DNA of 64,000 nt from Rhodoplanes sp963712435. Lineage in GTDB: Bacteria > Pseudomonadota > Alphaproteobacteria > Rhizobiales > Xanthobacteraceae. Location: the NCBI GenBank assembly GCA_963712435.1, contig CAVQIB010000017.1, positions 1 through 64,000 of the forward strand, written 5' to 3'. The position numbers were made by a program, and so were the translations under genes. Of the stretch, positions 10,310 through 19,676 are shown one piece after another; the first letter of the stretch is position 1, and each line of letters begins with the position of its first letter. A model generated the notes under the pieces. The model was given only the letters and a program-made list of their open reading frames with translations. It was not told where the DNA came from and ran no database searches.

Positions 10310-10636
10310 CTACAGACCGATCTGCAGGAAATTGCCGATCGCCGGCAGCGTCAGCAGCGCCGTGCCGGCGAGCCAGATCCACATCGAGACATCGGTGGAG
10401 TCCTCCTTGGCCCCGACGATATGCTCGTAGATCGCCGCCGGTATGCCGGCGAGGATGATGGTGGCGGTCGAGACCATCAGCGAGGAGAACATCAGGGTCA
10501 GCGGCACGCTGCCGAACAGCAGCGCCGGCGAGAGAATCTGGACGTGAAGCAGCGCGAACAGCAGGAAGACCTGATTGAACAGGCCGTTGACCATGCCGAA
10601 GAAGGCGATTGCGACATAGTAGGCGTTGCGGTTCAT
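10310..10636 (-). CDS. small multi-pass membrane protein, unknown
   Basis: The protein has 108 residues starting MNRNAYYVAIAFFGMVNG, with three hydrophobic segments separated by short loops and an acidic loop (EHIVGAKEDSTDVS). It follows the YggT-like gene by 8 bases on the same strand and probably shares its transcript. I do not recognise the family. The ATG at 10636 is clear. Confidence 0.65.
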   Translation of the reverse strand: MNRNAYYVAIAFFGMVNGLFNQVFLLFALLHVQILSPALLFGSVPLTLMFSSLMVSTATIILAGIPAAIYEHIVGAKEDSTDVSMWIWLAGTALLTLPAIGNFLQIGL

Positions 10637-10644
10637 GGCGCGGC

Positions 10645-10954
10645 TCAAACCGGACGCTGAAACGCGCCGAGCAGGAGGAAGACGTAAAGTAAAGCGACGC
10701 GCAGCCAGAACAGCCAGACCACGCCGAACAACCACATCACCACCGGGGCGGTCGCCTTGGGCGTCACATAGGCGATCAGCGCGACGAACGGATCGGTGAT
10801 GCGGCAGAAGAAGCGCCAGATATAGTTCGACGAATTCGGGACCGACGATCAGCCCGAGCAGCGCGCGGCCGAGCAGCGTGTACATCAGCGCCGCGAGCAC
10901 GAAGTTCGGCGCCTGGTAATACCAGACGGCTAGGACTGAACTGCCGGTTCCCAC
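10645..10954 (-). CDS. YggT-like membrane protein, one frameshift
   Basis: Reading in two frames gives about 100 residues. YYQAPNFVLAALMYTLLGRALLGLIVGP is followed, after skipping one extra base near 10845, by SSNYIWRFFCRITDPF and two hydrophobic segments ending VFLLLGAFQRPV before TGA. The helix, charged loop with a DP motif, helix layout resembles YggT-family proteins, but the match is by pattern only. Without the correction the frame fuses into the next gene, which is not plausible. The GTG start at 10954 is tentative. Confidence 0.55.
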
Positions 10955-11000
10955 GAAAGCAGGCCCCCACCGTTTCTTGCGCCCTCGGTTTTCCCCGCGT

Positions 11001-11093
11001 CGTCATTGCCGGGGCTTGACCCGGCAATCCATGGAAACCATGCGCAATGCCTACCCGCCGCATGGATGCGCGGGTCAAGCCCGCGCATGACGA
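11001..11093. repeat. dispersed palindromic repeat, copy A
   Basis: The element begins CGTCATTGCCGGGGCTTGAC and ends in CATGACGA. Nested inverted repeats include CCGGGGCTTGACCCGG and GCGCGGGTCAAGCCCGCGC, and GGAT/ATCC boxes flank the centre. Two related elements lie at 19195-19279 and 35913-36028. Such intergenic palindromes are common in Bradyrhizobium relatives. Confidence 0.7.
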
Positions 11094-11145
11094 TTTAATC
11101 GCAACCGCCACGCTTGCCATTTACCGTGCATCATGCACGCCGAAA

Positions 11146-11172
11146 GGAAGCGGGGCCCGAAGGCCCCGCCAC
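11146..11172 (-). terminator. hairpin after the symporter gene
   Basis: A perfect 8-base-pair stem (GCGGGGCC/GGCCCCGC) with a 4-base loop lies 22 bases beyond the symporter stop. It is followed on the minus strand by a pyrimidine-rich TTCCTTTC. Confidence 0.6.
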
Positions 11173-11194
11173 ATCGCAAGGGGAGCGCGAAAGC

Positions 11195-13195
11195 TCAATG
11201 CTCTTCGAGCACGGTGCGGCCGCGCGGCTTGCGGATTTCGTCGACCATCGCCTGCATTTCCTTCGAAGGCGCCGGTCCCATCAGGCTGACGACATACATG
11301 ATGAGGAAGCCGAGCGGCATCCCCAACAGGCCGCAATTGATGTTGTTCAGGCCGAACCAACCCACTTTCGACTGGAGCGGATTGGCGGGGCTCGCCGGCA
11401 CGTCGGCAATCCATTTCGGGTCGGCCAGAACCTGGGCGACATTGACCAAGGGCGCGCCCGTGGCTGGATTGGTCAGAGAAGACATGCCGAACAAGTTCAC
11501 CCCGGCCTGCGGGAAGTATCTCGTCGTGACGAGATAGAAAATGCACAGGCCGAAGCCGCCGATGATGCCGAGAATGGCCGCCATGGTGGTCGTGCGTTTC
11601 CACCAGATGCCCATCACAAGCGCCGGGAAGTTCCCCGCCATGGCGAGCGAGAACGCCCACCCGACCATCGCCAGAATGTCCGCCGGCTTGGTCGCGGCGA
11701 GGGTCGCCGCCGCCACGGCGACGAAGAACAGGAGCACGCGCGCGACCGTGAGCCGCCGCACCGTCGGGGCGTTCGGATCGAGCATCTTGTAGTAGACGTC
11801 GTGGCTGAGCGCGTTCGCGATGGCGAGCAGAAGCCCGTCCGCGGTCGAGAGCGCGGCGGCGAGGCCGCCGGCGGCGACCAGGCCGGAGATCACATAGGGA
11901 AGCCCGGCGATCTCCGGCGTGGAGAGCACGATCACGTCGGTGTTGATCGAGAAGTCCTGAAACCGGATGATCCCGGTATTCCCCGCGACCGCCTGGCAGG
12001 CTGCGATCACCGCATCGAGATTGGCGGCATCCTTGCCGCAGATCTTGATCAGGCCGAGTTCGCCCCAGGTGAACAGCCACGGCTTGATGTCGTTGATGCT
12101 GTGCCCGATGATGTTGCTGTAGACTTCGAGCTTGGAGAACGCCGCATAGGCTGGCGCCGAGAAGTACAGAAGGAATATGAACAGCAGCGACCACGCCACC
12201 GACTGCCGCGCCTCGCGCACGCTCGGCGTGGTGAAGTAGCGCATCAGGATGTGCGGCAGCGACGCCGTGCCCACCATCATGCAGAAGATGATCGCGAAGA
12301 AGTTCAGCGGCGTGTAGTTGAGGAACGGCTCGATATGCGGCTTGAGCGAGGTTGGCGGGCAGCTCGCCGCCGTGCACAGCGTCGCGATCCCGTCCTTGAG
12401 GAACTGACCCTCGAGCGTCGTGATGTTCTGGATGGCCTGACCATAGGTCAGCTCAGGGATCGGGACTCCGTAATTTTTGGTCGACAGGATGATGATCGGC
12501 GTCAGGTAGGCGACGATCAGCACGATGTACTGGGCGATCTGCGTCCAGGTCACCGCGCGCATGCCGCCCAGCATCGAGCAGAGCAGGATGCCGGCGAGCC
12601 CGACATAGACCGCGATCTCGAAACTCATGCCGAGGAAGCGCGAGGCGATCAGGCCGGTGCCGTAGACCTGCGCCGTCACATAGGTGAAGGAGCAGCACAC
12701 CAGCACGACCACCGCGAGGAAGCGCGCGAAGTTGCCGCCATAACGCGCCGACATGAAGTCGGGCACGGTATAGGCGCCGAACTTGCGCAGGTATGGCCCG
12801 ACCAGCACCGAGACCAGCACGAAGCCGCCCGTCCAGCCGAGCACCCAGGCAAGCCCGTCATAGCCGAGCAGGAAGAGCGTGCCGGCCATGCCGACGAAGG
12901 AGGCCGCCGACATCCAGTCGGCGCCGGTCGCCATGCCGTTGTAGAAAGCGGGCACGCGCCGGCCGGCGACATAATATTCCGAGACCTGCGCGGTCCGCGT
13001 CATGACGCCGATGACGCCGTACACGACGATCGTGAAGAACACGAACAGGTAGCCGAGAATCCTGTTCGGCACCCCGACCTGCTCGAGAATTGCAAGCAGG
13101 ACGATGAAAGCAAGGAAGCCGCCGGTGTACGTGCCGTACATCCGGCCGAGATTTTTCATGAAATCCGATTTAGCCGCGGCAGTTTGGGTAGCCAT
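11195..13195 (-). CDS. sodium:solute symporter (VC_2705-type)
   Basis: This 666-residue polytopic membrane protein of the SSS family has at least 13 hydrophobic helices. Family features include YYVAGRRVPAFYNGMATGADWMSAASF near the N-terminus, GGMRAVTWTQIAQYIVL, PHILMRYFTT and ALSTADGLLLAIANALSHDVYY in the sodium-binding core. Long loops after helices 7 and 9 and the extended C-terminus match the larger subclass that pairs with a DUF4212 subunit, which lies 12 bases upstream here. The substrate is probably a small monocarboxylate such as acetate, but the sequence does not show it. A terminator hairpin follows. Confidence 0.92.
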   Translation of the reverse strand: MATQTAAAKSDFMKNLGRMYGTYTGGFLAFIVLLAILEQVGVPNRILGYLFVFFTIVVYGVIGVMTRTAQVSEYYVAGRRVPAFYNGMATGADWMSAASFVGMAGTLFLLGYDGLAWVLGWTGGFVLVSVLVGPYLRKFGAYTVPDFMSARYGGNFARFLAVVVLVCCSFTYVTAQVYGTGLIASRFLGMSFEIAVYVGLAGILLCSMLGGMRAVTWTQIAQYIVLIVAYLTPIIILSTKNYGVPIPELTYGQAIQNITTLEGQFLKDGIATLCTAASCPPTSLKPHIEPFLNYTPLNFFAIIFCMMVGTASLPHILMRYFTTPSVREARQSVAWSLLFIFLLYFSAPAYAAFSKLEVYSNIIGHSINDIKPWLFTWGELGLIKICGKDAANLDAVIAACQAVAGNTGIIRFQDFSINTDVIVLSTPEIAGLPYVISGLVAAGGLAAALSTADGLLLAIANALSHDVYYKMLDPNAPTVRRLTVARVLLFFVAVAAATLAATKPADILAMVGWAFSLAMAGNFPALVMGIWWKRTTTMAAILGIIGGFGLCIFYLVTTRYFPQAGVNLFGMSSLTNPATGAPLVNVAQVLADPKWIADVPASPANPLQSKVGWFGLNNINCGLLGMPLGFLIMYVVSLMGPAPSKEMQAMVDEIRKPRGRTVLEEH

Positions 13196-13207
13196 GTTCG
13201 TCCTCCC

Positions 13208-13501
13208 TCAGTCGTCTTCGGCGACGCCGTATTCGCGGTCGATCTTGTCCTGCTGCTTCGCAAAGACGAACAGCAAGACGACGAACGCGATCAGCGATCC
13301 TTGCGCGGCCATATAGAAGCCGAGCGGAAAGCCGATGATGACGATCTTGTTGAGGTAGTTGACGAAGAAGTGGATGATGTAGCCGAAGAACAGCCACACG
13401 CCGAGACTAAGCCACATCAGGCGCGTCGTCGCCTGCCAGTGCCCTTCGTCTCTCGCCTGGTCGTTCGCAAATCGAGCTGGAGCTTGGTCGCTTGGTGCCA
13501 T
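13208..13501 (-). CDS. DUF4212 symporter small subunit
   Basis: The 97 residues contain two transmembrane helices (LSLGVWLFFGYIIHFFV and FPLGFYMAAQGSLIAFVVLLFVF) and end KQQDKIDREYGV, typical of the DUF4212 partner of SSS symporters. It is the first gene of the pair with the downstream symporter. A short soluble N-terminus rich in Ala, Asp and Arg precedes the helices. The 285 bases upstream separate it from the divergent gene at 13787 and must hold both promoters. Confidence 0.9.
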   Translation of the reverse strand: MAPSDQAPARFANDQARDEGHWQATTRLMWLSLGVWLFFGYIIHFFVNYLNKIVIIGFPLGFYMAAQGSLIAFVVLLFVFAKQQDKIDREYGVAEDD

Positions 13502-13786
13502 TGGTCAATCGCCTCCCTACAGGGTCAAGAGCCCGCAATGCGGGCGTTAACACATGGAGAGGCGCCGCCAACGTGCGGCTCGCTACGATCCTCCCATGTC
13601 TGTTGTTGTTTTTGTGTCCGGTCTTGGCGCCGGTGGCCCTCGCGCAAAGATGGTATCATTGTGGCAAGGTTCGCTCTTATTAGACTTTCGTTTAATCCGG
13701 AGGACCTAATGTCGCGGTCGCTGCTTCCCGGATCGATGCGCTCTGCATAGCCGCGGCGGAGCGCTACCGCGTCGCAAGAGGTAACG

Positions 13787-14419
13787 ATGTCGCTATTCGG
13801 GTTCTTCCGGCGTCAGCCGCCAATCCGCAGCGCGCCTGAGCTTGCCGATTTCATCGATCAGCACGCGGCGTTTCTCGTGCAGAAGGGGATTTACGAATAC
13901 GCCCGCGCCCGCGCCGGCCCCTACGCCAAGGTGCTGTTCCGGGAGCCGGCCTTTCTGGAGGCGGTCGACATCGCACGCTGGCGCGCTTATCCGCTCGGGC
14001 TCGCGATGATTGGCGAACTGGTCGAAGGCGCCCTGCGGCCGTTCGTGGGAGAGGACCGGCAAGCGGCGCTCGACGGGCTATGCGCCGTCATCCTGGATGT
14101 GTTCGACCGCTATCCCGCGCCGGCTGCGCTGGGAGCGCGCGAATGGAGCGAACTGCGCCAGGAGCTCGTTCGCCAGCTCGGCCTGATCGGCACGCATCGG
14201 CCGAAACTGGTCAAAGACATCCCGGAGCGGTTCGCGCAGGAATACTTCGCGCTGATGCCGATTCACGAGAAGCTACGCGGGCGCGATTATCCGACGATCC
14301 GCAATTATCTGCGCGTCACGATGTGCAACATCCACGACCTGTTGGCCAAGCGCATGGACCCCCGGCCAATGGCCGCTTTGCTGCGCCGGAGCGCAGCCGC
14401 CCCGGAGGGCGGCCTGTGA
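13787..14419 (+). CDS. conserved protein upstream of DUF294 gene, unknown
   Basis: This 210-residue soluble protein is predicted largely helical (PELADFIDQHAAFLVQKGIYEYARARAG, LKDIPERFAQEYFALMPIHEKLRGRDYPTIRNYLRVTM). I do not recognise a named family. It lies between a symporter pair (divergent) and a CBS-DUF294 gene 75 bases downstream, so it may belong to the same regulatory module. The start has an AAGAGG ribosome site. Confidence 0.75.
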   Translation: MSLFGFFRRQPPIRSAPELADFIDQHAAFLVQKGIYEYARARAGPYAKVLFREPAFLEAVDIARWRAYPLGLAMIGELVEGALRPFVGEDRQAALDGLCAVILDVFDRYPAPAALGAREWSELRQELVRQLGLIGTHRPKLVKDIPERFAQEYFALMPIHEKLRGRDYPTIRNYLRVTMCNIHDLLAKRMDPRPMAALLRRSAAAPEGGL

Positions 14420-14494
14420 GCGCCCCGGTCTCTCCGCAGCGCTTCGTCCCCGACCGTGGGGATTCATGCGTGCGAGAGTGCGCGAGGGCATCGC

Positions 14495-16039
14495 ATGAGC
14501 CGAATGCGTGAGGACCAAGGCGCCGGCGGCTTGATCGAACCGGTCGACACGCCGGTCCAGGCTCATCGCGAGCACGCCTTCAGCCGCATCGACAGCTATC
14601 CCTACCGTCACCGCATTCGCGAAATCATGCGCACGCCGCTGCAAGTGGTGGCGGCCGACACGCCGGTCCGGCGCGCGCTCGCGCGCCTCATCGCCGACCG
14701 GCTTTCCTCGCTATATGTCCGCGCCTGCGACGCCGGCGAGCGGCCGTGGCGGCCCGACGACCTCGGCATCATCACCGAGCGCGATCTCCTGCGCGCGCTC
14801 GATGCGCATGGCGGCGAAGCGCTCGACCAGCCGGTCGAGCGGTTCATGACCAAGCCGATCGCGACGGCGCCGGCCGACGCCTTCGTCTACCGCGCGATCG
14901 GCCGTATGAACCGGATGAAGATTCGCCATCTCGGCGCGACCGACGAATCGGGCTTCGTCGTCGGTTCGCTCTCGGCGCGCGACCTGTTGCGGCTGCGCGC
15001 GGGCGAGGCGGTGTCGCTCGGCGACGAGATCGATCAGGCCGACAGCGTGCCGGCGCTCGCCGCCGCCTGGGCGAAGCTGCCGAGCGTGGCTTCGGCGCTG
15101 ATGGCGGAAAAAGTGTCGGCCCGCAACATCGCCGCGGTGATTTCGCGCGAGCTCGGCGCGCTGACGCGCCAAGCCGCGGTGATCGCGCAGGAGCGCATGC
15201 GCGCGGCGGGACAGGGCGAGCCGCCCTGCCCCTATGCGGTCGCCGTGCTCGGCTCGGGCGGACGCGGCGAAAGCCTGCTTGCGATGGACCAGGACAACGC
15301 GCTGTTCTTCGCCGAGGGCGGACCGGGCGGGGCCGAGGACCGCTGGTTCGAGGCGCTGGGCGCGCAGATCGCCGACATCCTGCACGAGGTCGGCCTGCCC
15401 TATTGCAAGGGCGGCGTGATGGCGAAGAACGCGCCCTGGCGCGGATCGGCGAAGACCTGGCGCGACCGTGTGGCGAGCTGGATCACCCGTTCCAAGCCCG
15501 AGGATCTGCTCTGCGTCGACATCTTCTTCGACCTGCGCGGGGTGCATGGCGAGACGGCGCTCGCCAACGGGCTGCGCGCGCACGCCTTCGACCTGGCGAA
15601 GGGCCAGATGGCTTTCATCAAGCTGCTGGTCGAATCCGCCGGCGCGGTCGAGCTCGGGCTCAATTTCTTCGGCGGCTTCCGCACCGACAAGGGCCGGATC
15701 GAACTGAAACGGCTCGGCCTGTTCGGGATCGTGACGGCGGCGCGGGCGCTCGCGATCCGCTACCACATCCTCGCGCGCGCGACGCCGGACCGGCTCGTCG
15801 CCGTCGGCGGCCTCGGGATCGGCGGCGAGCACGACCTGCAAGGGCTGGTCGACGCGAGCGGCGTGTTTCTCGACCTCATTCTCGCGCAGCAGCTCGACGA
15901 TGTCGAACACGGGCTCGCGCCATCGAACGCGGTCGCGGTCAAGCGGCTGTCGCGGCGCGAACGCGAGCGGCTGCGCGCCGCGCTGGAACAGGTCGCCCAG
16001 CTCGACTGGCTCACGCGCGATTTGCTGTTCACGGCGTAA
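14495..16039 (+). CDS. CBS domain - DUF294 nucleotidyltransferase-like protein
   Basis: This 514-residue relative of the protein at 8322 has an N-terminal CBS pair (about 35-175, with ITERDLLRALDAHG and AFVYRAIGRMNRMKIRHLGA). The DUF294 core follows, with LGSGGRGESLLAMDQDNALFF near 265, and then the C-terminal DUF294 domain (LNFFGGFRTDKGRIELKRLGLFGIVTAARALAIRY). The ATG at 14495, with a GAGGG site 6 bases upstream, is preferred over the GTG at 14456. Nucleotidyl transfer is plausible but unproven. Its context beside the SSS/DUF4212 pair suggests control of uptake. Confidence 0.88.
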   Translation: MSRMREDQGAGGLIEPVDTPVQAHREHAFSRIDSYPYRHRIREIMRTPLQVVAADTPVRRALARLIADRLSSLYVRACDAGERPWRPDDLGIITERDLLRALDAHGGEALDQPVERFMTKPIATAPADAFVYRAIGRMNRMKIRHLGATDESGFVVGSLSARDLLRLRAGEAVSLGDEIDQADSVPALAAAWAKLPSVASALMAEKVSARNIAAVISRELGALTRQAAVIAQERMRAAGQGEPPCPYAVAVLGSGGRGESLLAMDQDNALFFAEGGPGGAEDRWFEALGAQIADILHEVGLPYCKGGVMAKNAPWRGSAKTWRDRVASWITRSKPEDLLCVDIFFDLRGVHGETALANGLRAHAFDLAKGQMAFIKLLVESAGAVELGLNFFGGFRTDKGRIELKRLGLFGIVTAARALAIRYHILARATPDRLVAVGGLGIGGEHDLQGLVDASGVFLDLILAQQLDDVEHGLAPSNAVAVKRLSRRERERLRAALEQVAQLDWLTRDLLFTA

Positions 16040-16063
16040 GACGCGTCCGCTCGTTCGGCCCGG

Positions 16064-18043
16064 TCAGGTCATCCCGATCCGGCGCGCGCCCTTCCGGAAC
16101 AAGGCGGCCCCGTCCGGAGCGAACTGCATCGCGGTGAGGAAATCGTCGACGCCGTAGCGCGGAAGCGTCTTGTGGATGGCCGCCAGATAGGCGCGCGCCT
16201 CGTCGAGCCGGCCGGCCAGCGCCAGACAGAAGGCGGCGATCGCCAGGATGTGCGCATGCGCGTTCGGACGCGCGGCGGCCTTGACGCCCCATTCGGCCGC
16301 TTCGTCGAACCGGCCGAGGCGCACCAGCGCCATCGCGCGGGCGCCGAGCATGCCGAACAGCAGCGGATCGAACGGGCTGAGGTGGCGCGAGTGGTCGGAG
16401 GACGCGATGGCCGCGCGCGGATCGCCGGCCTGCGAGTGGACGAAGGCCAGCGTGTAGTGGCCGAGCGCGAAGTTCGGGCTCAGATCGATCGCCTGCTCCA
16501 GCTCGACGATGGACTGGTCCTGGCGGCCGCGCAGCCAGAGCGCCCGGCCCATGGCCCAGTGCGCCGCCGGGTCGCGATCGTCGACCATCAGGCTTTGGCC
16601 GGCGGCGTCGAAGGCCCGGTCGACCTCCGGCTCGCGCTTCGCCCAGCCCTGGAAGGCGTTCTGGAAATGCGTGAAGGACAGGCCGGCATAGGCGCGCGCG
16701 AAGGTCGGATCGAGGCGCACCGCCGTCTCGAAGAAATGCTGCGCCTGCTCGTTGTCGGCGCGGTTGAACCGGTACATGTGCCACAGGCCGCGATGATGCG
16801 CCTCCCACGCGTCGAGCGAGTTCGGCGGCCGCAGGATGGCGCGGTTGCGCTCGATCGTCTCGATCTCGCTGGCGATGGACGCGACGATCCTGTTGCCGAT
16901 CTCGTCGAGCACGAGAAAGGCGTCGTCCAGCGTCTGGTCGAAGACGTCCGCCCAGACGATGCGGGCGGTGCGCGTCTCGGCGAGTTCGACCGTCACCGCG
17001 AGGCGCTTGCCGCGGCCGCTGCAGCGATCCGCTGACGACGTAGTCGACGTTCAGCATCCGGCCGGCTTCTTCCGGGCCGATGCGCCGCTCGTGCAGGGCG
17101 AACACCGTGCCCTGCGCGATGACGAACAGGCTGCGCAGCTTGGCGAGCCGGGTGATCACGTCGTGGGCGAGGCCATCGGCGCAGCCCGCCGCGGACGCCG
17201 GTGCGCGGCATGGCGCTCGACGAACGGCATCACCGCGATCGAGGCGCGGCGGCGGCGCCGTGACGGGCTCGGCGGGGCCGCCGTCCGATTCCGGCGCCGT
17301 GGCGGGGGCGATGAGCTGCGGCGCGCGGCGCAGCGCCCGCTGCGCCCGCGCCGCCCGCCACGCGTCGCGCATGCGGCGCGCAATCGAGCCCTTCGGCCTC
17401 GAACAGCCGCGCCGTCGCGCGCCAGGTGCTCCTCGCCCTCGCGCATGCGGCCGCGCCGGGCGAGCGCGTTCAGGAGCATTTCGTGCACGCGCCGGTCGAA
17501 CGGCGCGAGCTGCGAGCCATGTCTCCAGATGCCGAACGCCTCGTCGTCGGGCACGCTCGCGGCGAGGTGCTCCAGCAGGGCCGCGTGGCAGGCGCGGAAG
17601 CGGCGGCGCTGCGCCGACGAGCCAGCCGTTGAAGGCCGGGCTGCGGTCGATCTCGAGGCCGTCGAGGAAGTCGCCGTCGAACAGCGCGGCCAGCGTCCGC
17701 AGCCGGTCGCGGCGTCAGCGTCCCGACGCCGCTCCTGGGTCGCCCGGGCGATCTCGATCGCGTCGACGAAGCAGTCGGCGAGATCGAGCCTGACGGCGTC
17801 GGCCTGCGCGTCGACCCGGCGCCGGCCCGGCTCGTCGAGGATGCTCCTGAGCTTGCTGAGGCACCAGCGCAGCTCGCCGCGCGGATCGTTCGGGACGTCC
17901 CACAGCAGCTCGCACAGCTGGCTGCGCGAAACGGCGTGCGGCGCCAGCGCCAGATAGGCGAGCAGCGCGCGCACCTTGCGCGACGCCGGCAGCGCGAGCG
18001 CGACGCCGTCCCGGCTGATCGTCAGCGGCCCGAGCATGCGCAC
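16064..18043 (-). pseudogene. BTAD-type transcriptional regulator with TPR domain, several frameshifts
   Basis: Reading across frames gives an OmpR-like winged helix (RMLGPLTISRDGVALALPASRKVRALLAYLALAPHAVSRSQLCELLWD), a bacterial transcriptional activator domain (ending VPDDEAFGIWRHGSQLAPFDRRVHEMLL), then SIAVMPF with a segment containing LRSLFVIAQGTVFALHERRIGPEEAGRMLNVDYVVSGS. An intact TPR-rich C-terminus of about 310 residues follows (16064-16996). At least four single-base shifts lie between 17000 and 17720, and the true start may lie upstream of 18043 in another frame. Proteins of this layout regulate neighbouring genes. It is divergent from the methyltransferase. The domains remain conserved across the breaks, so sequence error is as likely as decay. 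Confidence 0.6.
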
Positions 18044-18233
18044 ATGCAGCGCGGGTTCGCGCCGGCGCGGCCGACCGATCCGATTCCACGGGCATTTCCA
18101 CGCCGGCTACCACGCTCGCCTCCACGTGCGGCCGCTACCGTTGCGCTCGACGGTCAAGGCGCGCGTGCGGCGCCGGACCGGGCCTCACGCCTCGCGCGGC
18201 ACGGCAGGACCAGCCGCCGAACGGAGATCGATC

Positions 18234-19091
18234 ATGCTTACATCCACAGCCATCGACAGTCAAAACCGGCCGGCCGACCAGCCTCGATCTCACGGCGCTC
18301 AAGGCCCGCCAGCAGGCCGCCTGGTCGTCCGGCGACTATGCCGTCGTCGGCACCACCCTGCAGATCGTCGGCGAGCAACTGTGCGAGGCGCTCGACATCC
18401 GCGCCGGGACAGAAGGTGCTCGACGTCGCCGCCGGCAACGGCAACGTCGTCGCTCGCCGCCGCCCGCCGCTGGTGCGAGGTGGTCGCGACCGACTACGTG
18501 CCCGCGCTGCTCGACCGCGCGCGCGAGCGCGCGCGGCGCCGAACGGCTCAGCATCGACGTTCCGCGAGGCCGACGCCGAAGCGCTGCCCTTCGCGGACGA
18601 CAGCTTCGACGTGGTCGTCTCGACCTTCGGCGTGATGTTCACGCCCGACCAGGACCGCGCGGCAGCCGAGCTGCTGCGCGTGTGCAAGCCGCGGCGGCAA
18701 GATCGGTCTCGCCAACTGGACGCCGGAAGGCTTCATCGGCCAGGTGTTCAAGACGATCGGCAAGTACATGCCGCCGCCTCCCGGCGTGCAGGTCGCCCGC
18801 CCTGTGGGGCACGCCCGCGCGGATCGACGAGCTGTTCGGGCCGCACGCCGCTTCGATCAAGTCGGCGCAACGGCAACTTCGTCTTCCGCTACCGCTCGCC
18901 GGAGCATTGGCTGGACATCTTCAAGACCTATTACGGGCCGCTGCTCAAGACGTTTGCCGCGCTCGACGCCCCGGCCCAGCGCCGCACTCGAAGGCGATCT
19001 CACGGCGCTGATCGGCCGATTCAACCGCTCGGGCGACGGCTCCATGGTGGTGCCGAGCGACTATCTCGAAATCGTCATCACCAGGAACTGA
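18234..19091 (+). pseudogene. class I SAM-dependent methyltransferase, several frameshifts
   Basis: Across three frames the product contains KARQQAAWSSGDYAVVGTTLQIVGEQLCEALDI, the SAM-binding motif KVLDVAAGNGNV, EADAEALPFADDSFDVVVSTFGVMFTPDQDRAAAELLRVCKP, and a C-terminus with YRSPEHWLDIFKTYYGPLLKTFAALD ending in VVPSDYLEIVITRN. About 285 residues would be normal for the family. At least five single-base insertions or deletions interrupt it. The acceptor is unknown. Its divergent neighbour, a BTAD regulator, is a candidate regulator. Confidence 0.65.
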
Positions 19092-19194
19092 GGCGCTTGT
19101 GCCTGCGCCGGGTGGTGGGTGACCCCACTACCCGGCGTTCGGTCTGACACTGCTTGCGCAGGATGAATTGGCGCGGAATCGACCGATCTCCTGC

Positions 19195-19279
19195 CGTCAT
19201 CGCCCGCGAAAGCGGGCGATCCAGTAATCACAAATGCGCTCCATGCTTACTGGATGCCCCGCTTCCCGCGGGGCATGAC
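19195..19279. repeat. dispersed palindromic repeat, copy B
   Basis: It starts CGTCATCGCCCGCGAAAGCG and ends GGGCATGAC. It contains the inverted pairs CGCCCGCGAAAGCGGGCG and CCCGCTTCCCGCGGGG flanking GATCCAGTAA / TTACTGGATG. It has the same plan as the elements at 11001 and 35913. Confidence 0.7.
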
Positions 19280-19491
19280 CACTGAGGGTGGAACGACCCA
19301 ATCCGAAATCATCAGGCTTTAATTCCGAATCGTAACGCGGGGCGCGCGGCCGAACCGCACCGCCCGGAGCGCGCGTGGAGAGCAGTGTAGCCGGCCGGCC
19401 ACATGCGCAATCCAACACGGCCGGCAACGATGGTTTTGCGTGATTGTTCGTATGGACTTCCGCCCGGCGCTGTCGAGATACTTCGCTCGTG

Positions 19492-19676
19492 CTGGTTCCT
19501 CGGGTCGCTCGTTAGGTCCGAGGAGGCAAGAGGGAACACGGACCGTCGCCCGCAAGGGCGAAGCAAACCGTGGCTGCCCCCGCAACTGTGAGCGGCGAGC
19601 CGCATCCGTTACGGCCACTGGGAAACTGGGAAGGCCGGATGCCAAGCGACGACCCGCAAGCCAGGAGACCTGCCAG
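19492..19676 (+). promoter_or_regulatory. cobalamin riboswitch 1
   Basis: The element has the conserved core GGCTGCCCCCGCAACTGTGA, then CCACTGGGAAACTGGGAAGG, and the B12 box AGCCAGGAGACCTGCC at 19659-19674, in the order of the adenosylcobalamin riboswitch family. It is preceded by a TGGTTCC/GAGGGAAC pairing arm. It lies 300 bases before the porin gene, in the right orientation. Cobalamin binding normally lowers expression. Bases 19677-19977 hold no gene that I can support. Confidence 0.92.

Noticed and set aside
11114..13750. A very long plus-strand open frame (about 878 codons) opposite the sodium symporter gene.
   Set aside because: It is antisense to a clear membrane transporter and its product is an Arg/Asp/His-rich string without domains. 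Long antisense frames are expected at this GC content.
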